A program made the translations under genes and the position numbers. From the NCBI RefSeq assembly GCF_000633255.1, contig NZ_AYMJ01000020.1, forward strand, positions 119,318 through 183,317: a DNA stretch of 64,000 nucleotides, given 5' to 3'. This document shows positions 36,079 to 43,914 of the stretch, piece after piece; position 1 is the stretch's first letter; each line of letters opens with the position of its first letter. The DNA comes from Pseudomonas sp. H1h. Lineage in GTDB: Bacteria > Pseudomonadota > Gammaproteobacteria > Pseudomonadales > Pseudomonadaceae. The notes under the pieces were generated by a model that saw nothing but the letters and a program-made list of their open reading frames with translations, did no database searches and was not told the DNA's origin.

Positions 36079-36984
36079 ATGCTGAATAAACGCCACCTGC
36101 CGTCGATCACCGCATTGCAGTGCTTCGAGGCCGTGACCCGGCACCTGAGTTTTACCCGGGCCGCCGAGGAACTGAACCTGACCCAGAGCGCTGTCAGCAA
36201 GCAAGTGGCGCAGCTTGAGGAATTGTTGCAGCACTTGTTGTTCCGGCGAGTGCGTCGTCGCCTGCAAATGACCCCGGCCGGGGATTTGTACCTGGTGGAA
36301 GTCCGAAAAATCCTCACCCAAGTGGAAATGTCGACGCATTACCTGCGTTCCTACGGCGGCGAGACCGAAGTCCTGCGCGTCTCTACGCCCTCGACCTTCG
36401 GCGCCCGCTGGCTGGTACCGCGCCTGAAGGGCTGGCGTCTGCGCCATCCGTCGATCCATCTCGATCTTTGCAACGAGCAAGAGGCGGATGATTTGCTGCA
36501 GGGGCGCAGCGATCTGGCGTTCTATTTCGGCCAGGGTTCACGCCCCGGCACCGAGTGCCTGAAGCTGTTCGGCGAAGAGCTGGTGCCGGTCTGTGCGCCG
36601 GGCAGCCTGCCGGATCAGCCATTCACCGACCCGACGCATCTGACCGATCTGGTGCTGCTGCAAAACGCCTCGCGCCCACAGGCGTGGCACGACTGGTTCG
36701 ACAGTCAGGGTTACCACACCGAACACAGCTACCACGGGCCGCGTTTCGAAACCTTTTATATGTGCATCCGCGCCGCCCAGGTCGGCTGCGGCGTGGCGCT
36801 GTTGCCACGCTTTCTGGTGGAAGAGGAATTGGCCGACGGCAAACTGGTCATTCCCTGGCAGCATGCAATGCCCAGTTCCGACGCCTATTACCTGGCTTAC
36901 CCGGAACATGCGGCGGAAGTGCCGAAGGTGCGCGATTTTGTGAAGTGGATGCTGGAGCAGATCGATAGCCCCGACGACGACTGA
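36079..36984 (+). CDS. LysR family regulator, probable activator of amaB-amaA
   Basis: A 301-residue LysR protein of the GcvA group (start MLNKRHLPSITALQCFEAV). HTH LSFTRAAEELNLTQSAVSKQ at about residues 22-41, then a type-2 periplasmic-binding effector domain. It is divergent from amaB, the arrangement found in P. putida, so control of amaBA by lysine catabolites is the likely role. Codon use is still that of the core genome, in contrast to the genes that follow. Confidence 0.9.
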   Translation: MLNKRHLPSITALQCFEAVTRHLSFTRAAEELNLTQSAVSKQVAQLEELLQHLLFRRVRRRLQMTPAGDLYLVEVRKILTQVEMSTHYLRSYGGETEVLRVSTPSTFGARWLVPRLKGWRLRHPSIHLDLCNEQEADDLLQGRSDLAFYFGQGSRPGTECLKLFGEELVPVCAPGSLPDQPFTDPTHLTDLVLLQNASRPQAWHDWFDSQGYHTEHSYHGPRFETFYMCIRAAQVGCGVALLPRFLVEEELADGKLVIPWQHAMPSSDAYYLAYPEHAAEVPKVRDFVKWMLEQIDSPDDD

Positions 36985-37012
36985 TTTCCCTTCGGCAGCT
37001 CCAGGGAATTCG

Positions 37013-37822
37013 TCAGGCGATCACAAACAAGCTATCCACAACCTGGGCTTGAGCGAGACGTGCACGCAAATCGGCGTCTATAGCGCAATCATCCGGCTTG
37101 TACAGCCGAACGCGCCGATAAGCATCGACCCGATTGATATCGCGCCCAAGAAACTCCCAAACGACCCTTGAACAAGAAGGAGCACGGTGATCAGCAGCAG
37201 AAACCCCCAACTTCAAACCATTGAGCCGCGTGATACAGCTTTTGAAACTCGGGATGAGAATGGTTTGGCTGATCTCGTTTGAAGTCAGCGATTCATAATC
37301 GACAAAAAACAGGCGATCGCGCAGGTAATAAGCAATACCCAGATATTGATACCGTTCAAAATCCCCTCCCGCCCCGGCAATCTGTAAGCGCTCGTTTCGC
37401 TCGTAAACAATGTCATCACCTTCCTCCCGCACGTGCACAAGCGAACACAGGATGGAGCCAGGTTCAGTCATAGCATGGTAATACTCATAGTAGTAGCCGA
37501 CATGGGTTTTCAGTTCAGGTGAAGACTGTTGACGAAGGTGTTCATGCATTATCCGTGATGCCACCGCTGCTCCCGAGGCCTGATTCTTATTAGCCTTATC
37601 GCCAATCAGGGCAATAAATTGCTCCGGCGGCAAACCTATCTCAAACTCTTCCACGCCAAAAAAATCACAAATGCGTTTGAGATTGAAAGGTGTTGGAACG
37701 CTTTTCCCACAAAGATACTTATTGAATTGCCCACGATTAATTCGAAGTTTCCTACAAACTTCTGCGACAGATCTGTAGTGACCACACAGCAGCTTCAAGT
37801 TAGCCGGAAGAAATTCACACAT
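37013..37822 (-). CDS. Helix-turn-helix transcriptional regulator (XRE-like), AT-rich segment
   Basis: A 269-residue protein with an N-terminal HTH of the XRE type: SVAEVCRKLRINRGQFNKYL followed by GKSVPTPFNLKRICDFFGV (about residues 18-56). The remaining 200 residues form a domain I cannot name, with several aromatic-rich strands (YYYEYYHAM). Base composition is lower in GC than its neighbours. Start placed at the ATG, not the TTG four codons upstream. It is divergent from the AGCS symporter gene across 163 bp and probably regulates it. Confidence 0.78.
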   Translation of the reverse strand: MCEFLPANLKLLCGHYRSVAEVCRKLRINRGQFNKYLCGKSVPTPFNLKRICDFFGVEEFEIGLPPEQFIALIGDKANKNQASGAAVASRIMHEHLRQQSSPELKTHVGYYYEYYHAMTEPGSILCSLVHVREEGDDIVYERNERLQIAGAGGDFERYQYLGIAYYLRDRLFFVDYESLTSNEISQTILIPSFKSCITRLNGLKLGVSAADHRAPSCSRVVWEFLGRDINRVDAYRRVRLYKPDDCAIDADLRARLAQAQVVDSLFVIA

Positions 37823-37985
37823 ACAATGACCCAACAGAAATCAAGAGGCGGCAACCATAGCAGCAACTCGCATCACATTTAAGCAACTTGCGAAATTGCA
37901 TCGAATGAAATATGGCTGGATATTACGACTCCTGAAACGCAGACACCATTAATACGCCAGCACTCTAAATAGCAAGGAGCTTTGA

Positions 37986-39440
37986 ATGCTAGACATCATC
38001 AACGACTTTCTGTCGGGCAAGGTATTGATACCTTTAGTTCTAGGACTGGGAGGCTACTTCACCATCCGGTCGAAATTTGTCCAGTTCAGATATTTCCCCC
38101 ATATGTTCGGCGTTCTCCACGGCAGCTGGCGCGCTAGCAGCCATCATTTGAGTTCATTTCAGGCATTGACGCTCAGCCTTGCCGGCCGTGTCGGTACTGG
38201 CAATATAGTTGGCGTCGGGATTGCAGTGAGCATGGGCGGGCCCGGCGCAGTATTCTGGATGTGGATGACCGCTCTTCTAGGCATGTCGAGCAGCTTCTTC
38301 GAGTGTACGTTAGGGCAACTGTATAAGCGCAGCGATGGCAAAGGCCTGTATCGCGGAGGCCCGTCCTGGTACATCCAGCACGGTCTGGACAAGCGCTGGC
38401 TCGGGATGATCTCGGCAGTGTTATTGCTGGTGACCTTCGGTTTTGCAATCAATGGTCTCGAATCCCATGCGGTATCACACTCACTAAACGATGCATTTGG
38501 CTTGTCGCCTACGTACTCGGGGCTCGTACTTTCATTGATGTTGGGAGCTGTCTTCGTCGGCGGAATAAAACGCATAGCTGCGGTAGCCGATCTTCTGGTT
38601 CCACTGAAGGTTCTCGCCTACGTCGGCGTCACTACCTATGTGATCGCTCTGCAGTTCGATCAGGTACCGGCCATGCTGATGACCATTATCAAAAGCGCGT
38701 TTGGTCTGGATCAGGCGTTTGGGGGAATGGTTGGCAGTGCAATCATCATGGGTGTCAGACGAGGCGTTTTCTCCAACGAGGCAGGACTCGGCAGTGCTCC
38801 CAATGTCGCCTCGGTAGCGAAGATCGAACACCCGGTTGCACAAGGCGCCGTACAAGCGCTGAGTGTTTTCATCGATACATTCGTCATCTGTACCTGTACA
38901 GCGTTATTGATTTTGCTTTCAGGTTTCTACACACCGGGGTTTGAAGGTGACGGGATTGCTCTGGCGCAAAACTCGCTGGCAGCCGTCGTCGGGGAATGGG
39001 GGCGGATATTTATCAGCATAATGCTTGCGTTATTCGTCTTTACCGCAATGTTGTACAACTACTACTTGGGAGAAAACAGCTTGCGGTTCATATTTGCTGA
39101 ACCACGAAAAACGCTGTTTTTCTATCGTGCGCTGGTGTTGATATTAGTGTTCTGGGGGGCTGTCGAAGATCTGTCAACTGTTCTGGCTTTCGCCGACATC
39201 ACCATGACGCTGCTGGCGCTCGTCAACCTGGTCGCCATGTTCCTGCTCTTCAAAATCAGCATGCGTGTTTTGCGCGACTACGACGAACAACGCCGTGCCG
39301 GCGTCAAGACTCCAGTTTTCGATTCAAGCAAATTCCTTGATCTGGATCTTGATCCTATAGCGTGGCCGCCACGGCACCGCGGCCCTCATCGCGAGTGCGT
39401 TCAGTCCTCAAACATCAGCAAACAGCCTATTCAAACTTAG
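37986..39440 (+). CDS. Alanine/glycine:cation symporter (AGCS family)
   Basis: A 484-residue sodium-amino-acid symporter with about eleven helices. The family signature is MGGPGAVFWMWMTALLGMSS, and SLAGRVGTGNIVGVGIAVS and RRGVFSNEAGLGSAPNVAS are diagnostic. Start ATG is preceded by AAGGAG. The closest named relatives carry D/L-alanine or glycine. Reduced GC and looser codon use than the flanking genes suggest transfer together with the divergent regulator. Confidence 0.92.
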   Translation: MLDIINDFLSGKVLIPLVLGLGGYFTIRSKFVQFRYFPHMFGVLHGSWRASSHHLSSFQALTLSLAGRVGTGNIVGVGIAVSMGGPGAVFWMWMTALLGMSSSFFECTLGQLYKRSDGKGLYRGGPSWYIQHGLDKRWLGMISAVLLLVTFGFAINGLESHAVSHSLNDAFGLSPTYSGLVLSLMLGAVFVGGIKRIAAVADLLVPLKVLAYVGVTTYVIALQFDQVPAMLMTIIKSAFGLDQAFGGMVGSAIIMGVRRGVFSNEAGLGSAPNVASVAKIEHPVAQGAVQALSVFIDTFVICTCTALLILLSGFYTPGFEGDGIALAQNSLAAVVGEWGRIFISIMLALFVFTAMLYNYYLGENSLRFIFAEPRKTLFFYRALVLILVFWGAVEDLSTVLAFADITMTLLALVNLVAMFLLFKISMRVLRDYDEQRRAGVKTPVFDSSKFLDLDLDPIAWPPRHRGPHRECVQSSNISKQPIQT

Positions 39441-39452
39441 TTCAAAAAAATA

Positions 39453-39481
39453 CAAAGCCATTAGAATAAATAATGGCTTTG
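39453..39481. terminator. Stem-loop after the AGCS gene
   Basis: Perfect 11-bp arms CAAAGCCATTA / TAATGGCTTTG with a seven-base loop. An A-run precedes it, so the T-run is on the minus strand; on the plus strand termination would be weaker. Confidence 0.6.
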
Positions 39482-39622
39482 CCGAAAAAACCTAGTTACC
39501 ACTGAAACATAAACTTTAAAGAGCAATGCTTTTTTTCGAACTGTCACGATTGAAAAAAAATCGAAGGACATTACTCGGCGTCGACACACTGGAACAGATC
39601 ACCTTCAAAGGAGGTGTGATTC

Positions 39623-39877
39623 ATGTATAAAATAGTCACCCAAGAAATGCTCAGAGCAGCCTTGATCAAAGCAGTTGAAATCCCTCTAATATCCAAACAC
39701 TCTCTATTGGCTGATTATTTAAAAAGCGGGGAACAACTTGAGCAAGTCATTCAAGCCGCGCTTGAGGCGCAACCGAAAATAGCCAAGTTCTGTGGGCTAG
39801 GGTGTATGGCGTCAGAGGATCTTTCACCTGAAAGCAAAAAAGCGCTGGCAATCCCCACCGCTGATATGCGCCACTAG
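39623..39877 (+). CDS. 84-residue protein of unknown function
   Basis: Short gene with a very strong ribosome site (AAAGGAGGTG, nine bases before the ATG), which argues that it is real. The protein starts MYKIVTQEMLRAALIKAVEI, is mostly helical in character, and has a Cys pair in KFCGLGCMASEDL around residues 57-61; no signal peptide or membrane helix. It sits at the downstream edge of the AT-rich segment, 182 bp after the AGCS gene and 50 bp before pncB. I recognise no family. A peptide precursor or a small regulator are both possible. Confidence 0.65.
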   Translation: MYKIVTQEMLRAALIKAVEIPLISKHSLLADYLKSGEQLEQVIQAALEAQPKIAKFCGLGCMASEDLSPESKKALAIPTADMRH

Positions 39878-39927
39878 CACCATTGTTTGATACCGCGCCA
39901 TGCGCGGTGCACCAGGAGACCCCGTTT

Positions 39928-41151
39928 ATGAGCGAGAGTGTGTTTGCCGATCGCATCGTGCAGAACCTGCTCGACACCGACTTCTACAAACTGACGATGA
40001 TGCAGGCGGTGCTGCACAACTACCCCAACGTCGAAGTCGAATGGGAGTTCCGTTGCCGTAACAGCGAGGACCTGCGGCCGTATCTGGCCGAGATCCGCTA
40101 TCAGATCGAGCGTCTGGCCGACCTGAGCCTGAGCGCCGACCAGTTGAGTTTTCTCGAGCGCATCAGCTTCCTCAAACCGGATTTCCTGCGGTTTCTCGGG
40201 CTGTTCCGCTTCAACCTGCGCTACCTGCACACCGGCATCGAAAACGGCGAACTGTTCATCCGTCTGCGTGGCCCGTGGCTGCATGTGATTTTGTACGAGG
40301 TGCCGCTGCTGGCGATCGTCAGCGAAGTGCGCAACCGCTATCGCTACCGGGAAATTGAACTGGTGCAGGCGCGTGAACAGCTGTATCGCAAGTTCGACTG
40401 GCTCAGCGCCAACGCCTCGGCCGATGAACTGGCGCAGTTGCAGGTCGCCGATTTCGGCACCCGCCGGCGCTTTTCGTATCGCGTGCAGGAAGAAGTGGTG
40501 AACGTGCTCAAGCACGATTTCCCAGGGCGCTTCGTCGGCACCAGCAACGTGCATCTGTCCCGAGAACTGGACATGAAACCGCTGGGCACCATGGCCCACG
40601 AGTGGATCATGGCCCACCAGCAACTCGGCCCACGGCTGATCGACAGCCAGATCGCCGCCCTCGATTGTTGGGTACGGGAATACCGTGGTTTGCTGGGGAT
40701 CGCCCTCACCGACTGCATCACCACCGATGCCTTCCTCGGCGATTTCGACCTGTTCTTCGCCAAGCTCTTCGACGGCCTGCGCCACGATTCCGGGGATCCG
40801 GTGCAGTGGGGCGAAAAGTGCATCGCCCACTACCACAAGCTCGGCATCGACCCGATGAGCAAGACGTTGGTGTTCTCCGACAGCCTGAGCCTGCCAAAGT
40901 CGCTGGAGATCTTCCGCGCGCTGCACGGTCGGATCAACGTCAGCTTTGGCATCGGCACCAACCTGACCTGTGACATTCCGGGTGTCGAACCGATGAGCAT
41001 CGTGCTTAAAATGACTGCCTGCAACGGCCAGCCGGTGGCGAAGATCTCCGACGAGCCCGGCAAGACTCACTGTAAAGACCCCAACTTTGTCGCCTATTTG
41101 CGACACGTTTTCCAGGTTCCTGCCGTTTCCAGTCTATCTAGCAAGGAGTGA
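39928..41151 (+). CDS. pncB: Nicotinate phosphoribosyltransferase PncB
   Basis: A 407-residue enzyme of NAD salvage: nicotinate + PRPP (+ATP) to nicotinate mononucleotide. Characteristic segments are LLDTDFYKLTMMQAVLHNYP, FGTRRRFSYRVQEEV, GTSNVHLSRELDMKPLGTMA and the PRPP-site FDGLRHDSGDP. Start ATG behind AGGAGA; longer upstream frame rejected. It runs into nadE with a 4-bp gap, so the two consecutive salvage-to-NAD steps share an operon. Confidence 0.96.
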   Translation: MSESVFADRIVQNLLDTDFYKLTMMQAVLHNYPNVEVEWEFRCRNSEDLRPYLAEIRYQIERLADLSLSADQLSFLERISFLKPDFLRFLGLFRFNLRYLHTGIENGELFIRLRGPWLHVILYEVPLLAIVSEVRNRYRYREIELVQAREQLYRKFDWLSANASADELAQLQVADFGTRRRFSYRVQEEVVNVLKHDFPGRFVGTSNVHLSRELDMKPLGTMAHEWIMAHQQLGPRLIDSQIAALDCWVREYRGLLGIALTDCITTDAFLGDFDLFFAKLFDGLRHDSGDPVQWGEKCIAHYHKLGIDPMSKTLVFSDSLSLPKSLEIFRALHGRINVSFGIGTNLTCDIPGVEPMSIVLKMTACNGQPVAKISDEPGKTHCKDPNFVAYLRHVFQVPAVSSLSSKE

Positions 41152-41155
41152 ATTC

Positions 41156-41983
41156 ATGCAAGCCGTACAGCGTGAGATTGCTGAACAGCTCAAGGTCCAA
41201 CCGCCATTCGCCGGCCACCAGGCCCTCGAAGCGGAAATCGCCCGGCGCATCACCTTCATCCAGGACTGCCTGGTCAACTCCGGTCTCAAGACCTTGGTGC
41301 TGGGCATCAGTGGCGGTGTCGATTCGCTGACCGCAGGTCTCTTGGCCCAGCGCGCCATGCGCGAACTGCGCGAGCGCACCGGCGACCACAGCTACAAGTT
41401 CATCGCCGTGCGCCTGCCGTACGAAACCCAGTTCGATGAGCACGACGCACAAGCTTCGGTGGACTTCATCGCCCCGGACGAGCGCCACACCGTCAACATC
41501 GGCCCGGCGGTCAAGTCGCTGGCCAGTGAAGTCGCGGCGTTTGAAGGCAAGCACGCGGTGTCGGTGGACTTTGTGCTCGGCAACACCAAGGCGCGGATGC
41601 GCATGGTCGCCCAGTACACCATCGCCGGCGCAGCGCACGGTCTGGTGATCGGCACCGACCATGCGGCAGAAGCCGTGATGGGTTTCTTTACCAAGTTTGG
41701 TGACGGCGCTTGTGATCTGGCGCCGCTCAGCGGCCTGGTGAAAAACCAGGTCCGGGCAATCGCACGCAGCTTCGGTGCGCCGGAGTCGCTGGTGGAGAAA
41801 GTGCCGACCGCGGATCTGGAAGACCTGTCACCGGGCAAACCGGACGAAGCGTCCCATGGCGTGACCTACGCCGAGATCGACGCGTTCCTGCACGGCGAGC
41901 CGGTGCGCCAGGAAGCGTTCGATATCATCGTCGCGACCTACAACAAGACCCATCACAAGCGTGTCATGCCGTTCGCGCCTTGA
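41156..41983 (+). CDS. nadE: NH3-dependent NAD+ synthetase NadE
   Basis: A 275-residue N-type ATP pyrophosphatase converting deamido-NAD to NAD with ammonia. The PP-loop SGGVDSLTAGLLAQRAM is at about residues 48-64 and GTDHAAEAVMGFFTKFGDGACDL carries the substrate-binding residues. There is no glutaminase domain, so free ammonia is used. Start ATG eight bases after AAGGAG, immediately downstream of pncB. Confidence 0.97.
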   Translation: MQAVQREIAEQLKVQPPFAGHQALEAEIARRITFIQDCLVNSGLKTLVLGISGGVDSLTAGLLAQRAMRELRERTGDHSYKFIAVRLPYETQFDEHDAQASVDFIAPDERHTVNIGPAVKSLASEVAAFEGKHAVSVDFVLGNTKARMRMVAQYTIAGAAHGLVIGTDHAAEAVMGFFTKFGDGACDLAPLSGLVKNQVRAIARSFGAPESLVEKVPTADLEDLSPGKPDEASHGVTYAEIDAFLHGEPVRQEAFDIIVATYNKTHHKRVMPFAP

Positions 41984-41997
41984 TCGCCGATGGAATG

Positions 41998-42035
41998 AAA
42001 AAGCCCGCTGAGGAATGATCCTCAGCGGGCTTTTC
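41998..42035 (+). terminator. Terminator of pncB-nadE
   Basis: Twelve-base-pair stem GCCCGCTGAGGA / TCCTCAGCGGGC with loop ATGA and a TTTT tail, 14 bp after nadE. Confidence 0.93.
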
Positions 42036-42061
42036 TTTGACCAGGTCATCTGTCGGGCCCC

Positions 42062-42135
42062 TTCGCGAGCAGGCTCGCTCCCACAGGGTTTCAGGTGTCA
42101 GACACAGAACCTGTGGGAGCGAGCCTGCTCGCGAA
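42062..42135. repeat. REP pair between nadE and azurin genes
   Basis: Inverted cores, 26-bp spacer, between two convergent genes. Confidence 0.86.
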
Positions 42136-42158
42136 GAACGATGACGCGGTAAACCTGC

Positions 42159-42605
42159 TTACTTGACAGCAATGGTGCCTTTCATCATCGAGATGTGGCC
42201 CGGGAACGAGCAGAAGAAGCCGTAATCAGTGCCAGCGGCCAGCTTCGATACGTCGATGGTCAGCGTGTCTTTCTCGCCGGCACCGATGATCTTGGTGTGA
42301 GCGATAACGCGCTCGTCGCCGTCTTTCAGGTAGTTCTTGTCGATGCCTGCGGCCAGGCCGTCAGTGGCGATCGGCTGCATGTCAGCGGTTTTGCTGACGA
42401 CCAGGTTATGGCCCATGACGTTCTTCGGCAGGCTGCCGGAGTGGGTCAGCTCGACGGTGAAGGTCTTGCAGCTCTTGTCGATCACGATCTCCTTGGTGTT
42501 GAAGGACATCTGGTCGGTGGAGTCAACGGTGGTTTTGCACTCGGCAGCCATCAATTGGCTGCTGGCCAGCGCCAGCAGGGATACCGCAACAACTTTGGAA
42601 AACAT
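42159..42605 (-). CDS. azu: Azurin (periplasmic blue copper protein)
   Basis: A 148-residue precursor: 20-residue signal peptide (MFSKVVAVSLLALASSQLMA) and a 128-residue mature protein, the same length as P. aeruginosa azurin. Mature numbering gives all copper ligands: G45-H46 (MGHNLV), C112 and H117 (FFCSFPGH), M121 (ISMMKG), plus the C3-C26 disulfide. It carries electrons in the periplasm to nitrite reductase, cytochrome peroxidases or oxidases. Start chosen at the ATG behind GGAG. A candidate ANR box lies about 75 bp upstream. Confidence 0.98.
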   Translation of the reverse strand: MFSKVVAVSLLALASSQLMAAECKTTVDSTDQMSFNTKEIVIDKSCKTFTVELTHSGSLPKNVMGHNLVVSKTADMQPIATDGLAAGIDKNYLKDGDERVIAHTKIIGAGEKDTLTIDVSKLAAGTDYGFFCSFPGHISMMKGTIAVK

Positions 42606-42677
42606 GGTGAATCTCCAAGGCAGGGTTAACAAAAACACGAATGGTGGAAAGACTGCCTGAAATCTTCGCAAGTTCCT

Positions 42678-42691
42678 ATGACTTGAGTCAA
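42678..42691. promoter_or_regulatory. Candidate ANR/FNR box upstream of azu
   Basis: ATGACTTGAGTCAA matches the ANR pattern TTGAC-N4-GTCAA at nine of ten defined positions. Its centre is about 80 bp before the azu start codon, compatible with a class II site if the transcript begins near 42643. Anaerobic ANR control of azurin is known in P. aeruginosa. Confidence 0.6.
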
Positions 42692-42797
42692 AAATTGTAT
42701 ACAACTTTCAGGCTATGACACTCATCGAAACAATCTACCGGCCAGATTCCCCGGCCGGCCCTATGATCGGCCCATCTACTGAGACGGAGTGCCTGTC

Positions 42798-42887
42798 ATG
42801 TTCTTTAACGGTCTGTTGTGCAGTTTGCTCGCCGCCTACGCCTGTGGCGCCAGCGGTACCTTTGAATCGCCAGAGCGCGAAGTTTAG
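42798..42887 (+). CDS. Possible 29-residue peptide upstream of the LOG-family gene
   Basis: ATG preceded by CGGAG at eight bases, encoding MFFNGLLCSLLAAYACGASG and nine more residues before TAG. The hydrophobic N-terminus with a cysteine could be a tiny membrane peptide or a leader. It lies 58 bp before the next start on the same strand. Too short for any statistical support. Confidence 0.3.
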   Translation: MFFNGLLCSLLAAYACGASGTFESPEREV

Positions 42888-42945
42888 CCCTTGGATCAAG
42901 GCGTGCCAGCCATTACCCTGTGACGGATTGACCCAGGAGGAAGGC

Positions 42946-43533
42946 ATGTCTCTCAAATCCGTGTGTGTATTTTGCGGTGCCAACGCCGGCACTGATCCGG
43001 CTTACACCGAAGCCGCCAAAGCGCTTGGCCGCGCGCTGGCCGAGCGCCAGTTGACCCTGGTCTATGGCGGTGGCGCCGTGGGGTTGATGGGGCTTGTCGC
43101 CGACGCCGCACTGGCCGCCGGCGGGGAAGTGATCGGGATCATCCCGCAAAGCCTGATGGACAAGGAAATCGGCCACAAAAGCCTGACCCGCCTCGAAGTG
43201 GTCGACGGCATGCACGCGCGCAAGGCACGCATGGCCGAACTGAGCGATGCGTTCATCGCGCTGCCCGGCGGCCTCGGCACGCTGGAAGAGCTGTTCGAAG
43301 TCTGGACCTGGGGCCAGCTTGGCTATCACGGCAAGCCGCTGGGCCTGCTGGAAGTGAATGGTTTTTACAGCAAACTCACCGCTTTTCTCGACCATATCGT
43401 CGGCGAAGGCTTCGTTCGCGCTCCACACCGTGACATGCTGCAAGTGAGCGAATCGCCACAAACCCTGCTCGACGCCCTCGATCAGTGGAAGCCGACCGTC
43501 ACCCCCAAGTGGGTCGACCAAAAACCCGGCTAA
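42946..43533 (+). CDS. LOG family protein (cytokinin-riboside phosphorylase type)
   Basis: A 195-residue Rossmann-fold protein of the TIGR00730/LOG family. N-terminal SVCVFCGANAGTDPAYTEAA, GGGAVGLMG and the catalytic motif LPGGLGTLEELFEVWTW are all present, with the active-site Arg in GMHARKARM. Members hydrolyse AMP or nucleoside 5'-monophosphates to free base and ribose 5-phosphate, and in plants activate cytokinins. Start ATG behind AGGAGG; the reading frame is open further upstream. Confidence 0.92.
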   Translation: MSLKSVCVFCGANAGTDPAYTEAAKALGRALAERQLTLVYGGGAVGLMGLVADAALAAGGEVIGIIPQSLMDKEIGHKSLTRLEVVDGMHARKARMAELSDAFIALPGGLGTLEELFEVWTWGQLGYHGKPLGLLEVNGFYSKLTAFLDHIVGEGFVRAPHRDMLQVSESPQTLLDALDQWKPTVTPKWVDQKPG

Positions 43534-43601
43534 CCGCCGGACACCGATACAGGGCAGAATACGCGCCGCTCAACCTCACCTTCGACCCAAGAGGATCGCC
43601 C

Positions 43602-43787
43602 ATGGCCAAACCCAATTACTCCTTCGCCAAACGTCAACGAGACCTGGCAAAGGAGCAGAAGAAAGAGGAAAAGCTTCAGCGCAAGAAACAAATGGCTGAA
43701 GAAGCGGCACTGAACCCTGACGGTGAAGTGGCGACTGACAACGATGATGATGTTGATGCACCGAAAGATCAGGCGCCCGACGCCTGA
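43602..43787 (+). CDS. Small charged hypothetical protein
   Basis: A 61-residue protein, MAKPNYSFAKRQRDLAKEQK then a Lys/Glu-rich helix and an acidic tail (DNDDDVDAPKD). A GAGGA site lies upstream of the ATG. It resembles short conserved Pseudomonas proteins of unknown role. The strongly basic-then-acidic layout suggests a nucleic-acid or ribosome associated peptide, without further evidence. 68 bp after the LOG gene. Confidence 0.75.
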   Translation: MAKPNYSFAKRQRDLAKEQKKEEKLQRKKQMAEEAALNPDGEVATDNDDDVDAPKDQAPDA

Positions 43788-43817
43788 GCAAACTGCTGAA
43801 ACCTTGAACACAATCCC

Positions 43818-43906
43818 TGTGGGAGCGGGCTTGCTCGCGAAAGCGTCGGAACATTCACTCTGGATGTGACTGAACAATTGCTTTCGCGAGCAAGCCCGCT
43901 CCCACA
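43818..43906. repeat. REP pair before the transglutaminase cluster
   Basis: Inverted cores with a 41-bp spacer, ending 9 bp before the stop codon of the convergent transglutaminase gene. Confidence 0.86.
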
Positions 43907-43914
43907 TTTGATCT

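Noticed and set aside
37013..37822. Phage CI-type repressor
   Set aside because: HTH is present, but there is no LexA-like cleavage site and no phage genes; position opposite the symporter gene fits a local regulator better.
37000..39880. Prophage or integrative element
   Set aside because: No integrase, transposase, structural genes, target tRNA or terminal repeats were found; only composition suggests transfer.
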